Source of the DNA: an uncultured Lachnospiraceae bacterium
GTDB lineage: Bacteria; Bacillota; Clostridia; Lachnospirales; Lachnospiraceae
DNA length: 12,390 nucleotides
Direction of reading: 5' to 3'
Assembly: GCA_947176785.1 (NCBI GenBank)
Contig: CAMWSA010000065.1
Location: 1-12,390 of the forward strand
Shown here: positions 1-6,857 of the stretch, one piece after another
Numbering within the stretch: the stretch's first letter is position 1
Layout of the letters: each line of letters starts with the position of its first letter
The notes under the pieces: model-generated
Seen by the model: only the letters and a program-made list of their open reading frames with translations
What the model was told of the DNA's origin: nothing
The model's database searches: none
Position numbers and translations under genes: made by a program

Positions 1-862
1 GCAGCATACTGTCCTGAAATTCAGCCGCCACCTTCCCGGAATCCTTCAGCCATGAGAGATAGGAACGCACCGTGCTGCCAACCAACACATACTGCTCAAA
101 ATTCATGGAAAGACCATAACCTTTGAACACTTCCTGCAAAATTCCCTCAAAATGCAGAGGCTCCCCACAGATGGATAAAATCCTTTCTGCCACCTCATGC
201 ACCTTATCCCTGTTGTAACGGACAAGTTCCTTAATATCAGCAGACACTTCCGCATGGGCGGGGACGAACATGGCGGCTTCCATCCCCTCCACCATTTCCA
301 GCGTTTGCAGATAGGCTCCCACGTTATAAATGAAAGAAACAGCATACTTCTCCAGCGTTTCCCGGCTGCTGATACAGTCCGCAAGGAACACCACCCCGTC
401 CGGCATACGGAATCCCACCATGTCAAAGAAATGCCCCGGAAGCGGTATGACCTCAATCTCCTTTGGAAAACTTTCATCTGAAAAATCCGTCACACTGCTC
501 TCCTGTGCCATCAGGAACTTATGCCGCAGATCCTTGCACGGATAGCCGCCGTAAAGGAAGGACGGCTCCAATACCGGGTATTTTGTAAAAGCCGCTTCAA
601 TGCCGCCGGAATAGACCTTACACCCTGTCTGCCCCTGCAGGTATTTGTTCCCACCGATATGGTCTGCATTGGAATGGGTATTTAAAATTGCCGCCAGATG
701 CCAGCCATTCTTATCCAGAATCTGCCTGACCTTCCTCCCTGCATCCTTATCATTCCCGCTGTCAACCAGATAGACATGCTCCTTATCCGGGGCATAGACA
801 CCAATCTTCGCCGGGCAGTTTATGTAATAGCATTTCTCACTGACTTGTACCAATTCATACAT
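1..862 (-). CDS. MBL-fold metallo-hydrolase (3' end outside window)
   Basis: A leftward open frame of 287 codons runs off the left edge without a stop. The ATG at 862 is preceded by GGAGG about 8 bases upstream. Features of a metallo-beta-lactamase-fold hydrolase are visible: a strand ending in Asp35 (YLVDSG), the metal motif THSNADH at residues 62-68, His144 (LPGH), Asp162 (LADC) and His203 (PAHAE). These are the usual ligands of a binuclear metal site, except that the second His of HxHxDH is Asn65. The C-terminal part is helical and resembles the extra region of larger glyoxalase-II-like MBL proteins. It is probably a cytosolic hydrolase; the substrate cannot be read from the sequence. It lies 57 bp downstream of the MATE gene on the same strand with no clear terminator between them, so it is probably co-transcribed from the MATE promoter. 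Confidence 0.88.
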   Translation of the reverse strand, partial: MYELVQVSEKCYYINCPAKIGVYAPDKEHVYLVDSGNDKDAGRKVRQILDKNGWHLAAILNTHSNADHIGGNKYLQGQTGCKVYSGGIEAAFTKYPVLEPSFLYGGYPCKDLRHKFLMAQESSVTDFSDESFPKEIEVIPLPGHFFDMVGFRMPDGVVFLADCISSRETLEKYAVSFIYNVGAYLQTLEMVEGMEAAMFVPAHAEVSADIKELVRYNRDKVHEVAERILSICGEPLHFEGILQEVFKGYGLSMNFEQYVLVGSTVRSYLSWLKDSGKVAAEFQDSML

Positions 863-919
863 TTTTGTTTCCTCCAAATTCACTTATTTTCACATACAAA
901 ATAAATCATATCATATTCC

Positions 920-2230
920 TTACCGTCCCTGCCATTTTTTTGTGAAATATCGGCAGGACAGACTGGCCGTACTTATGAGAAAACTCAATGGCCTGCAAAG
1001 CATGATTCCATAAAACCCGATATACTGCACCGAAACAAAAGCAAAAACTGTACGGAACCCTAATTCAAGCATGGTATTAAAAACCGGGTATGCAATCTCC
1101 CCTGCCCCACGCAGGAAGTTCGTCAATAAATAAAGGCTGACGCATAAAGGGAAAGTCAGGGAAATGATATGCAGGTATTGTACCCCGATACGGATAACAT
1201 CCTTTTCATTTCCCACCAGCAGGTACATGAGCCGCGGTGAAACAGCCCAGATGACGACCGCCGCCACGGCTATAATGACCGCCGAAATTTTGAAGCTGTC
1301 CCTTAGTCCCCTGCGGCTCCTCTCATAATTCTTAGCCCCGATATTCTGCGCCGTGAAAACACTTAATGAAGTACCCAAATTGACTGCCGGAATCGTCAAT
1401 ATCGTTTCAATCTTGTAAGCTGATGTGTAAGCCGATATTTCATTGACACCAAACTGGTTGATCGCCCCCTGGATAAAGAACATACTGATGGCGGAGGCAC
1501 CATTCTGGACTATCCCTGTTATGCCAAGCCGGAAGATTTGCAGTACATACTTAAAATCAGGCCGTATCACCAGCGCCCTTTTATCCTTCCGGTATAGATG
1601 GAAAACAGTAAGCCCTGCCGCCGCAATCTGTGAAAGCACCGTCGCAAATGCCGCCCCTTGTATCCCCAGCCGGAACTGTGCGACAAACACATAATCAAGC
1701 AGGATATTCATCAGGCAGGATATGGACAGATCCTGTATCGGTGTCCTTGCATCCCCTCCGGCTTTTATCACCGCAGAATAAAAATTGTATACCGACAGAA
1801 ACGGGATTCCCAATGCTATGATTCTCAAATAGACTGTTGCATAACCGATAGCTTCTGTCGGAATGCCCATTGCCATAAAAATCCCTCTGGCAGACAAAAA
1901 GAAAAGGAAGGACAGCCCGCCACCGATTAGAAAAAGCAATGTCTGGATGGAACCCATGCAGTTCTGTGCCTTTTCTGCTTCTTTGGAGCCATAAACCTGT
2001 GCCAGCAAAATCAAAATGCCGGAGGAAAGCCCTAAGACAATGCTGTTTATGATCAGCGTAGGAGCATAGGAGTTTCCCACGGCAGCTAAGGCATTTTTGC
2101 CTAATATATGCCCCACAACCGCCGTATCAAAAACATTGTAAAGGTTCTGCATGATATTTCCCGCAAACAGCGGGACTGAGAATTTCAGCAGGGCCTTAAC
2201 GGGCTTTCCCGTTGTCATATCCATTTCCAT
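920..2230 (-). CDS. MATE family multidrug/toxin efflux pump
   Basis: A 436-residue, very hydrophobic protein with the twelve-helix pattern and length (about 440-460) of the MATE (NorM/DinF-like) cation-coupled exporters. The N-terminus after MEMDMTTGKPVKALLKFS has the family's typical first-helix text (P-L-F-x-G-N-I-M-Q-N-L-Y-N, then D-T-A-V-V-G). A second-half repeat begins near the segment containing GITGIVQNGASA. The frame is open further upstream (ATG at 2299), but the start at 2230 is chosen because AGGAGG lies 6-7 bases before it and because the longer start would lie on the promoter -35. Family role: export of cationic drugs or metabolites using a Na+ or H+ gradient in the cytoplasmic membrane. 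The specific substrate is unknown. It is divergent from the MocR-type regulator, which probably controls it through repeats that touch this gene's -35 box. Confidence 0.93.
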   Translation of the reverse strand: MEMDMTTGKPVKALLKFSVPLFAGNIMQNLYNVFDTAVVGHILGKNALAAVGNSYAPTLIINSIVLGLSSGILILLAQVYGSKEAEKAQNCMGSIQTLLFLIGGGLSFLFFLSARGIFMAMGIPTEAIGYATVYLRIIALGIPFLSVYNFYSAVIKAGGDARTPIQDLSISCLMNILLDYVFVAQFRLGIQGAAFATVLSQIAAAGLTVFHLYRKDKRALVIRPDFKYVLQIFRLGITGIVQNGASAISMFFIQGAINQFGVNEISAYTSAYKIETILTIPAVNLGTSLSVFTAQNIGAKNYERSRRGLRDSFKISAVIIAVAAVVIWAVSPRLMYLLVGNEKDVIRIGVQYLHIISLTFPLCVSLYLLTNFLRGAGEIAYPVFNTMLELGFRTVFAFVSVQYIGFYGIMLCRPLSFLISTASLSCRYFTKKWQGR

Positions 2231-2270
2231 ATATATCCTCCTGTTCCAGTTGCGCATCTGTATGCACCCC

Positions 2271-2299
2271 ATTATAAGCTTGAAAATGTATGCATACAA
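2271..2299 (-). promoter_or_regulatory. Promoter of the MATE-MBL unit
   Basis: On the minus strand, TTGTAT (2299-2294) is followed after exactly 17 bases by a perfect TATAAT (2276-2271). Transcription would begin near 2264 and give a leader of about 34 nt containing the AGGAGG used by the start at 2230. The -35 box is part of the first TGCATACAAT repeat, so a protein bound there would directly contact or block this promoter. Confidence 0.75.
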
Positions 2300-2308
2300 T
2301 GTTAGAAT
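2280..2308 (+). promoter_or_regulatory. Promoter of the MocR-type regulator gene
   Basis: TTGAAA (2280-2285), a 17-base spacer and TAGAAT (2303-2308) form a good plus-strand sigma-A-type promoter with a start near 2315, about 25 nt before the ATG. It overlaps the divergent MATE promoter almost completely. Repeat copy 1 lies in its spacer and copy 2 covers the start point, an arrangement that would give autorepression. Confidence 0.65.
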
Positions 2309-2323
2309 TGTGTTGCATACAAT
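2291..2323. promoter_or_regulatory. Tandem direct-repeat operator, probably for the MocR regulator
   Basis: TGCATACAAT occurs at 2291-2300 and again, identically, at 2314-2323. The spacing of 23 bp from start to start places both copies on nearly the same face of the helix. MocR-type regulators such as GabR and PdxR are known to bind direct repeats in their own divergent promoter regions. That this regulator binds these repeats is inferred from position. Confidence 0.65.
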
Positions 2324-2340
2324 TTTGTGGAGGGTAAAAT

Positions 2341-3750
2341 ATGCCTGTCAATTCCTTTGAAGATTATCCCATGTCGTGGAGGCCGCAGAAATCCAAACTG
2401 GAAAAGCCCTACTATCTTTCCATAGCTGCCAGCCTTGAGGCAGATATCCTTTCCGGAAAACTGCCGGAAAATACAAAGCTGCCGCCCCAGCGGGAACTTG
2501 CTGACTTCCTTGACCTGAACTTAAGCACGGTCACAAGGGCATATAAGCTGTGCGAATTGAAGGGGCTTCTGTATGCTGTCACTGGCAGGGGAACCTTTGT
2601 CTCTCCCGGCACTTCCGCACAGAATACTTTTATTGAAAAAGATGGCGGGGTCATCGAAATGGGCATGATTAAGCCGTTCTATGAAAACAATTATGCTGTC
2701 CGGAACGCGGCACGGCTCGTCCTTGACCGGGAGGAATCCATAAGGCTTTTTGAATACAGCAGCCCCCTTGGAACGAAGCGACAGATAAACGCCGCCCGGA
2801 AATGGCTGCACCGGATTGGGGTCAGTGCCAGAGAAGAAAATGTCCTGCTCTCTGCCGGGGCGCAGAACGCCTTATCCGTCATACTCATTTCCCTATTCAA
2901 GGCAGGGGATAAAATAGCCGTGGATAATTTTACCTATACAAATTTTAAGGGGCTTGCCAATTCCCTGCATGTCCAACTGATCGCCGTCCCTGCGGACGGA
3001 TATGGGACGTCCCCCGATGGGCTCCTGACCATTTGCAAGAATACAGAAATAAAAGGTATCTACCTCATGCCCACCTGCAGCAACCCGACCAGTATCTTTA
3101 TGCCGCAGTCCCGCAGGACGGAACTGGCAGAAATCATAAAACAGTTCCATCTGCTTGTGATAGAGGATGACATTTATTCCTTCCTGTCCGTTTATGGCCA
3201 TACCGCTCCTGATGCAAAGCCGTTTTTCTCTTTGGTGCCGGAGCAGACAGTCCACATCTGCAGCATTTCAAAAGCTTTATGTGCCGGACTGCGGGTGGCC
3301 TTTATCGCCTTTCCGGATAGGTACCGGGAACCGTTAGTCTCCGGTATGCTTGGCATCAACCTGAAAACCGTTTCCCTCAACAGTGAGATCATAGCAGAAC
3401 TAATCGAGAGCGGGGAAGCCGAAAACATTGTGAAACAGAAAATCCTTTCTGCCCGGAAAAGGAATCAAATATTTTATTCTGTTTTCCCTTCATCTCAGAC
3501 AGATCATATTGAGCGGTTCTTTCACTGGCTGCAAATCCCGGCTCATCTGACAAGTGAGGATCTGGAACTGCTGGCATTGCAGAAAGGGATTCATGTACTT
3601 GGCTCCCATCGGTTCGCAATGCAGAACGAAAACAAATCATCTTACGTCAGGGTGTCTATTGCCTCACCCGATACGGAAGATGATTTGAGAAAAGGACTGC
3701 TGATACTAAAAAATATATTTAAAGAAAAACAGATGAATTTCTTTGTATGA
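2341..3750 (+). CDS. MocR/GntR-type regulator with aminotransferase-like PLP domain
   Basis: The protein has 469 residues, the usual MocR size. Roughly residues 24-95 form a GntR winged helix-turn-helix (PPQRELADFLDLNLSTVTRAY, then a wing with GLLYAVTGRGTFV). Residues about 115-465 resemble a fold-type-I aminotransferase. The PLP Schiff-base lysine is Lys311 in SISKALCAGLR. The cofactor-contacting acidic pair Asp276/Asp277 is in VIEDDIYSF, and TCSNPTS at 245-251 corresponds to the family's substrate loop. GGAGGG six bases before the ATG at 2341 fixes the start. MocR proteins are cytoplasmic transcription factors that sense PLP or amino-compound ligands through this domain and usually control a divergent gene, here the MATE pump. 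Several MocR proteins control vitamin B6 or GABA genes, but none are nearby, so the effector remains unknown. Confidence 0.93.
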   Translation: MPVNSFEDYPMSWRPQKSKLEKPYYLSIAASLEADILSGKLPENTKLPPQRELADFLDLNLSTVTRAYKLCELKGLLYAVTGRGTFVSPGTSAQNTFIEKDGGVIEMGMIKPFYENNYAVRNAARLVLDREESIRLFEYSSPLGTKRQINAARKWLHRIGVSAREENVLLSAGAQNALSVILISLFKAGDKIAVDNFTYTNFKGLANSLHVQLIAVPADGYGTSPDGLLTICKNTEIKGIYLMPTCSNPTSIFMPQSRRTELAEIIKQFHLLVIEDDIYSFLSVYGHTAPDAKPFFSLVPEQTVHICSISKALCAGLRVAFIAFPDRYREPLVSGMLGINLKTVSLNSEIIAELIESGEAENIVKQKILSARKRNQIFYSVFPSSQTDHIERFFHWLQIPAHLTSEDLELLALQKGIHVLGSHRFAMQNENKSSYVRVSIASPDTEDDLRKGLLILKNIFKEKQMNFFV

Positions 3751-3994
3751 ATTGAGCGATGAATTTTCTGATTTGAAATACCAGAAATAGTACACCTGGT
3801 TATAAAGGACAATCCCAGGCTTTTAATGACCCGCCGCGCAGCAGCAAAGTGGGAGACTGTACATTTCCCTCCCCTTCTCCGGGGAACGGAATCTGGAACA
3901 GACGCAACATCTCCTTTTGGGACTCAAGTTCCAAGCACAAACAAACTGTCAATCATCATTGATAGACGATGATAGTAGTAGCAAGCAATGCAAC
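3751..3994. other. Intergenic stretch without recognisable gene
   Basis: This stretch lies between the MocR stop and the first recognisable recombinase residue. No open frame matches a family I know, several stops fall in every frame, and no clean terminator is seen after the MocR gene. The last ~70 bases are probably decayed recombinase 5' sequence: a frame reading IDDD appears near 3957-3968, where an intact family member has a similar acidic motif just before GVSG. Confidence 0.4.
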
Positions 3995-4252
3995 GGTGTA
4001 TCAGGTGTGACGTTTGACAGACCGAATTTTAACCGCATGATTGCAGAGATTGATGCCGGAAACGTGGCAACGGTCATTGTCAGGGATATGTCAAGATTGG
4101 AGCGCGATTATCCGAAAGTCGGCTACTATACGGTAATCTTTTTCGTGGAGCGTGACGTAAGATATATCGCAATCAATGACGGTGTGGACGGCGCAAAAGG
4201 CGACAATGATTTCACCCCGTTCCGCAACCTGTTTAATGTGGCCCTCTCATAA
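3995..4252 (+). pseudogene. Large serine recombinase, N-terminal catalytic-domain fragment
   Basis: In frame with a TTG-initiated open frame at 3917, the text from GVSGVTFDRPNF through FTPFRNLFN is typical of the large serine recombinases (TndX/TnpX-like, clostridial conjugative elements). It includes the catalytic-domain blocks V-I-V-R-D-M-S-R-L, K-V-G-Y-Y, I-A-I-N-D-G-V-D and N-D-F-T-P-F-R-N. The part carrying the nucleophilic serine, which should precede it, is not readable, and stops are frequent there. Similarity ends at the Asn codon 4235-4237, after which only VALS and a stop at 4250-4252 follow. Changes from the usual consensus (SRLERDYPKVG where SRLGRDYLKVG is usual) suggest decay. 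It cannot be functional alone. Its continuation seems to be at 9682. Confidence 0.85.
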
Positions 4253-4289
4253 AGAATGACATCACCGCAGGCTTTGTTCCTGTCCATAA

Positions 4290-4318
4290 TTGATATTCTG
4301 CCCTCTATGTGCTAAAAT
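4290..4318 (+). promoter_or_regulatory. Promoter of the two-component genes
   Basis: TTGATA (4290-4295), exactly 17 bases, then TAAAAT (4313-4318). A TG one base before the -10 (TGCTAAAAT) makes it an extended -10 as well. The start would be near 4325, about 20 nt before the response regulator ATG. It lies just inside the block that interrupts the recombinase gene, so the module carries its own promoter. Confidence 0.7.
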
Positions 4319-4344
4319 ATAAGCAAAATAGCGGGAGGAATGGT

Positions 4345-5013
4345 ATGCCCAAAATTATGATAATCGAGGATGACCCGGCCATTCGGGAAGAGTTGGCGCT
4401 ACTTCTGGAAAATGAGGGATATACAACTCTGGTAATCACAAAGTTTACAGATATACCGGCGCAGGCAGCGCAGGAACACCCGAACCTTATCCTTTTGGAT
4501 ATTGGACTTCCGGGTAAAGACGGTTTCTCTCTGTGTGCCGCGTTGCGGAAGGCCGTTCCCGCGCCAGTGATTTTTGTTACCAGCCGGGATGCCGGTGCGG
4601 ACGAGGTACGGGCGCTGAGCCTGGGCGGGGACGACTACATCACCAAGCCATACAGTGTTCCCGTTCTGCTGGCCCGGATTAAAGCGGTCCTGCGCCGGAG
4701 CGGCGGCGAACCGGAACAGGCTGATCTAATGGAGGCCGGTGAACTGCGGTTGAGCCTGACAAAAGGGGTTGTGTCGTCCGGCGGAAAAGCTGTAGAACTC
4801 AGCCGGAATGAACTGCAAATTTTGGCCTGCCTGATGGTCCATACCGGGCAGATTGTTTCTCGAGCCGATCTGATTGACGCCCTGTGGGACAACCAAATTT
4901 ACATTGATGATAACACCCTCAGCGTGAATATGACCCGACTGCGGGGAAAGCTGGCGGAGATCGGCCTGCCTGACGCCATCAAGACCCGGCGCGGAATGGG
5001 GTATCAACTATGA
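4345..5013 (+). CDS. bceR: BceR-like response regulator (OmpR family)
   Basis: A 222-residue response regulator. Residues 3-115 form the receiver domain, with acidic pocket E8/D9/D10, phospho-acceptor Asp52 (LILLDIGLP), Thr79 and Lys101 (TKPY). Residues about 125-222 form an OmpR/PhoB winged helix that ends with the usual RGMGYQL. The frame is open from 4309, but the ATG at 4345 is chosen because GGGAGGA (4333-4339) lies five bases upstream and MPKIMIIEDD is the natural N-terminus. The stop overlaps the kinase start by four bases (ATGA), indicating translational coupling. The expected role is to be phosphorylated by the adjacent kinase and to activate the transporter genes through the inverted repeat at 6005-6022. 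The symbol reflects family membership; orthology to Bacillus BceR is not proven. Confidence 0.93.
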   Translation: MPKIMIIEDDPAIREELALLLENEGYTTLVITKFTDIPAQAAQEHPNLILLDIGLPGKDGFSLCAALRKAVPAPVIFVTSRDAGADEVRALSLGGDDYITKPYSVPVLLARIKAVLRRSGGEPEQADLMEAGELRLSLTKGVVSSGGKAVELSRNELQILACLMVHTGQIVSRADLIDALWDNQIYIDDNTLSVNMTRLRGKLAEIGLPDAIKTRRGMGYQL

Positions 5014-6020
5014 CCCTGCGGGAATTTCTATCTGACCGGCTGGGGCGTATCGCACTCCAGGCGATTTGCGCTGGACTGGCGGCTGTGTTCCTTTTCGCCA
5101 CGGGAACCCAGCCAGGAGTTCTGGTGATTTTGCTGATTGTGTTTCTGCTGGTTTTCCTGACTGTGAATATGTTTGATTTCTTTCAGCAGCGCGCCCGCCT
5201 CCTGGAATTGAAATCCATACTGGACGGTCTGGATCGTAAATACCTGTTTACGGAGTGCGTTCCGCAGCCAAAAAGACTTTATGAACGGCGGCTCTTTGAC
5301 TTGGCCCGCATGGCTGGCCGCGCTATGACCAGTGCAGTATCTGAGGCCCAGGCATCCCAAAGGGAGTACCGGGAGTATGTGGAACGCTGGGTGCATGAGA
5401 TCAAGGCCCCTATCACTGCCGCCCGCCTCATTTGTCGGGAATTGAACGGGGACACCCGCCGGAAGCTCACAGCGGAGCTCAGTCAAATCGAGGCCCATGT
5501 GGAGCGGGCATTATTCTACGCCCGTGCGGAGAATCCGGAGCAAGACTGTCTGTTCCGGCAGATAGAGCTTGGAAAAATCGTAGCCCAGGCTATTGAGAAC
5601 CACCGCTCCCTATTGATCCAAAACGGTGTTCGGGTTGAGATGGAAAATATGAACTGCGCTGTCTATACCGATGAAAAATGGGCGGTCTTTATTTTGGGTC
5701 AACTGCTCCAAAACGCTGCCCGTTATCGGGTACCGGAACCGGTCATCACCCTTTCCGCCAAGCCTCTTGGGAGGCAGGCCCAGCTTATTGTTCACGACAA
5801 CGGCATCGGTATCCCGGCTCATGAACTTCCCCGTGTGTTTGAACGGGGCTTCACCGGCAGCAATGGACGAGCTCGCGGCGGCTCTACCGGCATGGGTCTG
5901 TATCTGTGCAGGAAGCTGGCGGTTTTCCTGGAATTGGAACTGCGCATGGTTTCACAGGAGGGGGCTGGAACTACAGTGACGCTGACTTTTCCCGCAAAGG
6001 AAAACCTTACAAAACTGTAA
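5010..6020 (+). CDS. bceS: BceS-like intramembrane-sensing histidine kinase
   Basis: A 336-residue kinase. Two transmembrane helices (about 14-32 and 36-55) are joined by only a few residues, the hallmark of intramembrane-sensing kinases that lack an extracellular sensor domain. A linker and coiled segment lead to the phospho-acceptor His129 (RWVHEIKAP). The ATPase domain shows the N box (Asn235, QLLQNAARYR), G1 box Asp263-Pro269 (DNGIGIP), F box (FERGFTG) and G2 box 291-297 (GSTGMGL). Bce-type kinases are known to receive their signal from the partner ABC transporter in the membrane, not by binding the peptide themselves. The start overlaps the regulator stop. The stop codon lies inside the inverted repeat upstream of the transporter genes. 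Confidence 0.92.
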   Translation: MTLREFLSDRLGRIALQAICAGLAAVFLFATGTQPGVLVILLIVFLLVFLTVNMFDFFQQRARLLELKSILDGLDRKYLFTECVPQPKRLYERRLFDLARMAGRAMTSAVSEAQASQREYREYVERWVHEIKAPITAARLICRELNGDTRRKLTAELSQIEAHVERALFYARAENPEQDCLFRQIELGKIVAQAIENHRSLLIQNGVRVEMENMNCAVYTDEKWAVFILGQLLQNAARYRVPEPVITLSAKPLGRQAQLIVHDNGIGIPAHELPRVFERGFTGSNGRARGGSTGMGLYLCRKLAVFLELELRMVSQEGAGTTVTLTFPAKENLTKL

Positions 6021-6022
6021 GG
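6005..6022. promoter_or_regulatory. Bce-type response-regulator binding site (7-4-7 inverted repeat)
   Basis: CCTTACA-AAAC-TGTAAGG is a perfect 7-4-7 inverted repeat overlapping the kinase stop codon, 77 bp before the transporter ATPase start. It matches the TnACA-N4-TGTAA pattern that I recall as described for Bce-type regulators upstream of their transporter operons. It has no T-tract, so it is not a terminator. Downstream a weak -10 (TACCAT, 6065-6070) may serve the transporter genes; the -35 (around TACAAC, 6042-6047) is poor, as expected for an activated promoter. Confidence 0.7.
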
Positions 6023-6098
6023 TAAATCAATATGACTTCGATACAACGGCCTTCGCTTTTGGTGTACCATAGAGCCACAAGCAAAGGAGGCAAACGAT

Positions 6099-6857
6099 AT
6101 GCTGCAAGTACAAAACATTGAAAAATATTACGGAGGCAAAAACAATGTCACGCAAGCCTTGGATCGTGTAAGCTTCGATGTGGAGGCCGGGGAGTTCCTG
6201 ACCATCATGGGGGCGTCAGGGAGCGGAAAAACCACTCTGCTCAACTGCATCTCCACCATCGACACCATCAGCGCCGGGAAGCTCCTGCTGGACGGAGTGA
6301 ACATCGCTGATCTCAGCGAGGAAGAACTGGCGAAATTCCGCCGGGAACGGCTGGGTTTTGTCTTCCAGGACTTTAACCTGCTGGACACCCTCACCATCGA
6401 GGAAAACATCGGCCTGGCCCTCTCCCTAAATCACCAGGACCCCGGAACGGTTCAGAGCCGGGTCAGGGATATCGCCCAGAAGCTGGGCATCACCGACATT
6501 CTGCCCAAGTTTCCCTATCAAGTGTCCGGGGGCCAGAAGCAGCGCACTGCTGTCGCCCGGGCTATGGTGGCAGGACAGTCTTTGCTGTTGGCAGATGAAC
6601 CGACTGGGGCGTTAGATTCCAAAGCCTCCAAGAACCTGCTGGAGATCATGACCACCATGAACCGGGATATGGGGGCCACCATCCTCATGGTTACCCACGA
6701 CGCATACAGCGCCAGCTATGCCAAACGGGTACTATTCCTGAAGGACGGACGGGTGTTCAACGAACTGCTCCGGGGGGACCGGGGAAGGTCTGTATTCTAC
6801 CATGAAATTCTGGATGTTCTTGCTACGTTAGGGGGTGATGTCAGTGACGTTATCTAA
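6099..6857 (+). CDS. bceA: BceA-like ABC transporter ATPase
   Basis: A 252-residue ATP-binding subunit of the MacB/LolD/BceA type. It shows Walker A at 38-46 (GASGSGKTT), the Q loop at Gln90 (FQDFNLLDTLT), signature 142-146 (VSGGQ), Walker B at 162-167 (LLLADE, followed by PTGALD) and the switch His200 (MVTHD). AAAGGAGG precedes the ATG with good spacing. It pairs with the permease that overlaps its 3' end by about 20 bases. In the Bce system the ATPase powers removal of bacitracin-like or lantibiotic peptides from their lipid targets and also drives signalling to the kinase. The peptide specificity cannot be told from this subunit. Confidence 0.95.
   Translation: MLQVQNIEKYYGGKNNVTQALDRVSFDVEAGEFLTIMGASGSGKTTLLNCISTIDTISAGKLLLDGVNIADLSEEELAKFRRERLGFVFQDFNLLDTLTIEENIGLALSLNHQDPGTVQSRVRDIAQKLGITDILPKFPYQVSGGQKQRTAVARAMVAGQSLLLADEPTGALDSKASKNLLEIMTTMNRDMGATILMVTHDAYSASYAKRVLFLKDGRVFNELLRGDRGRSVFYHEILDVLATLGGDVSDVI

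Noticed and set aside
103..477. 124-residue minus-strand open frame inside the MBL gene
   Set aside because: It is an out-of-phase reading of the MBL-fold gene, whose frame contains the metal-binding motifs and a good ribosome site.
2231..2299. Upstream start for the MATE gene at 2299
   Set aside because: It would place the start on the MATE -35 box and upstream of the perfect TATAAT; the AGGAGG belongs to the ATG at 2230.
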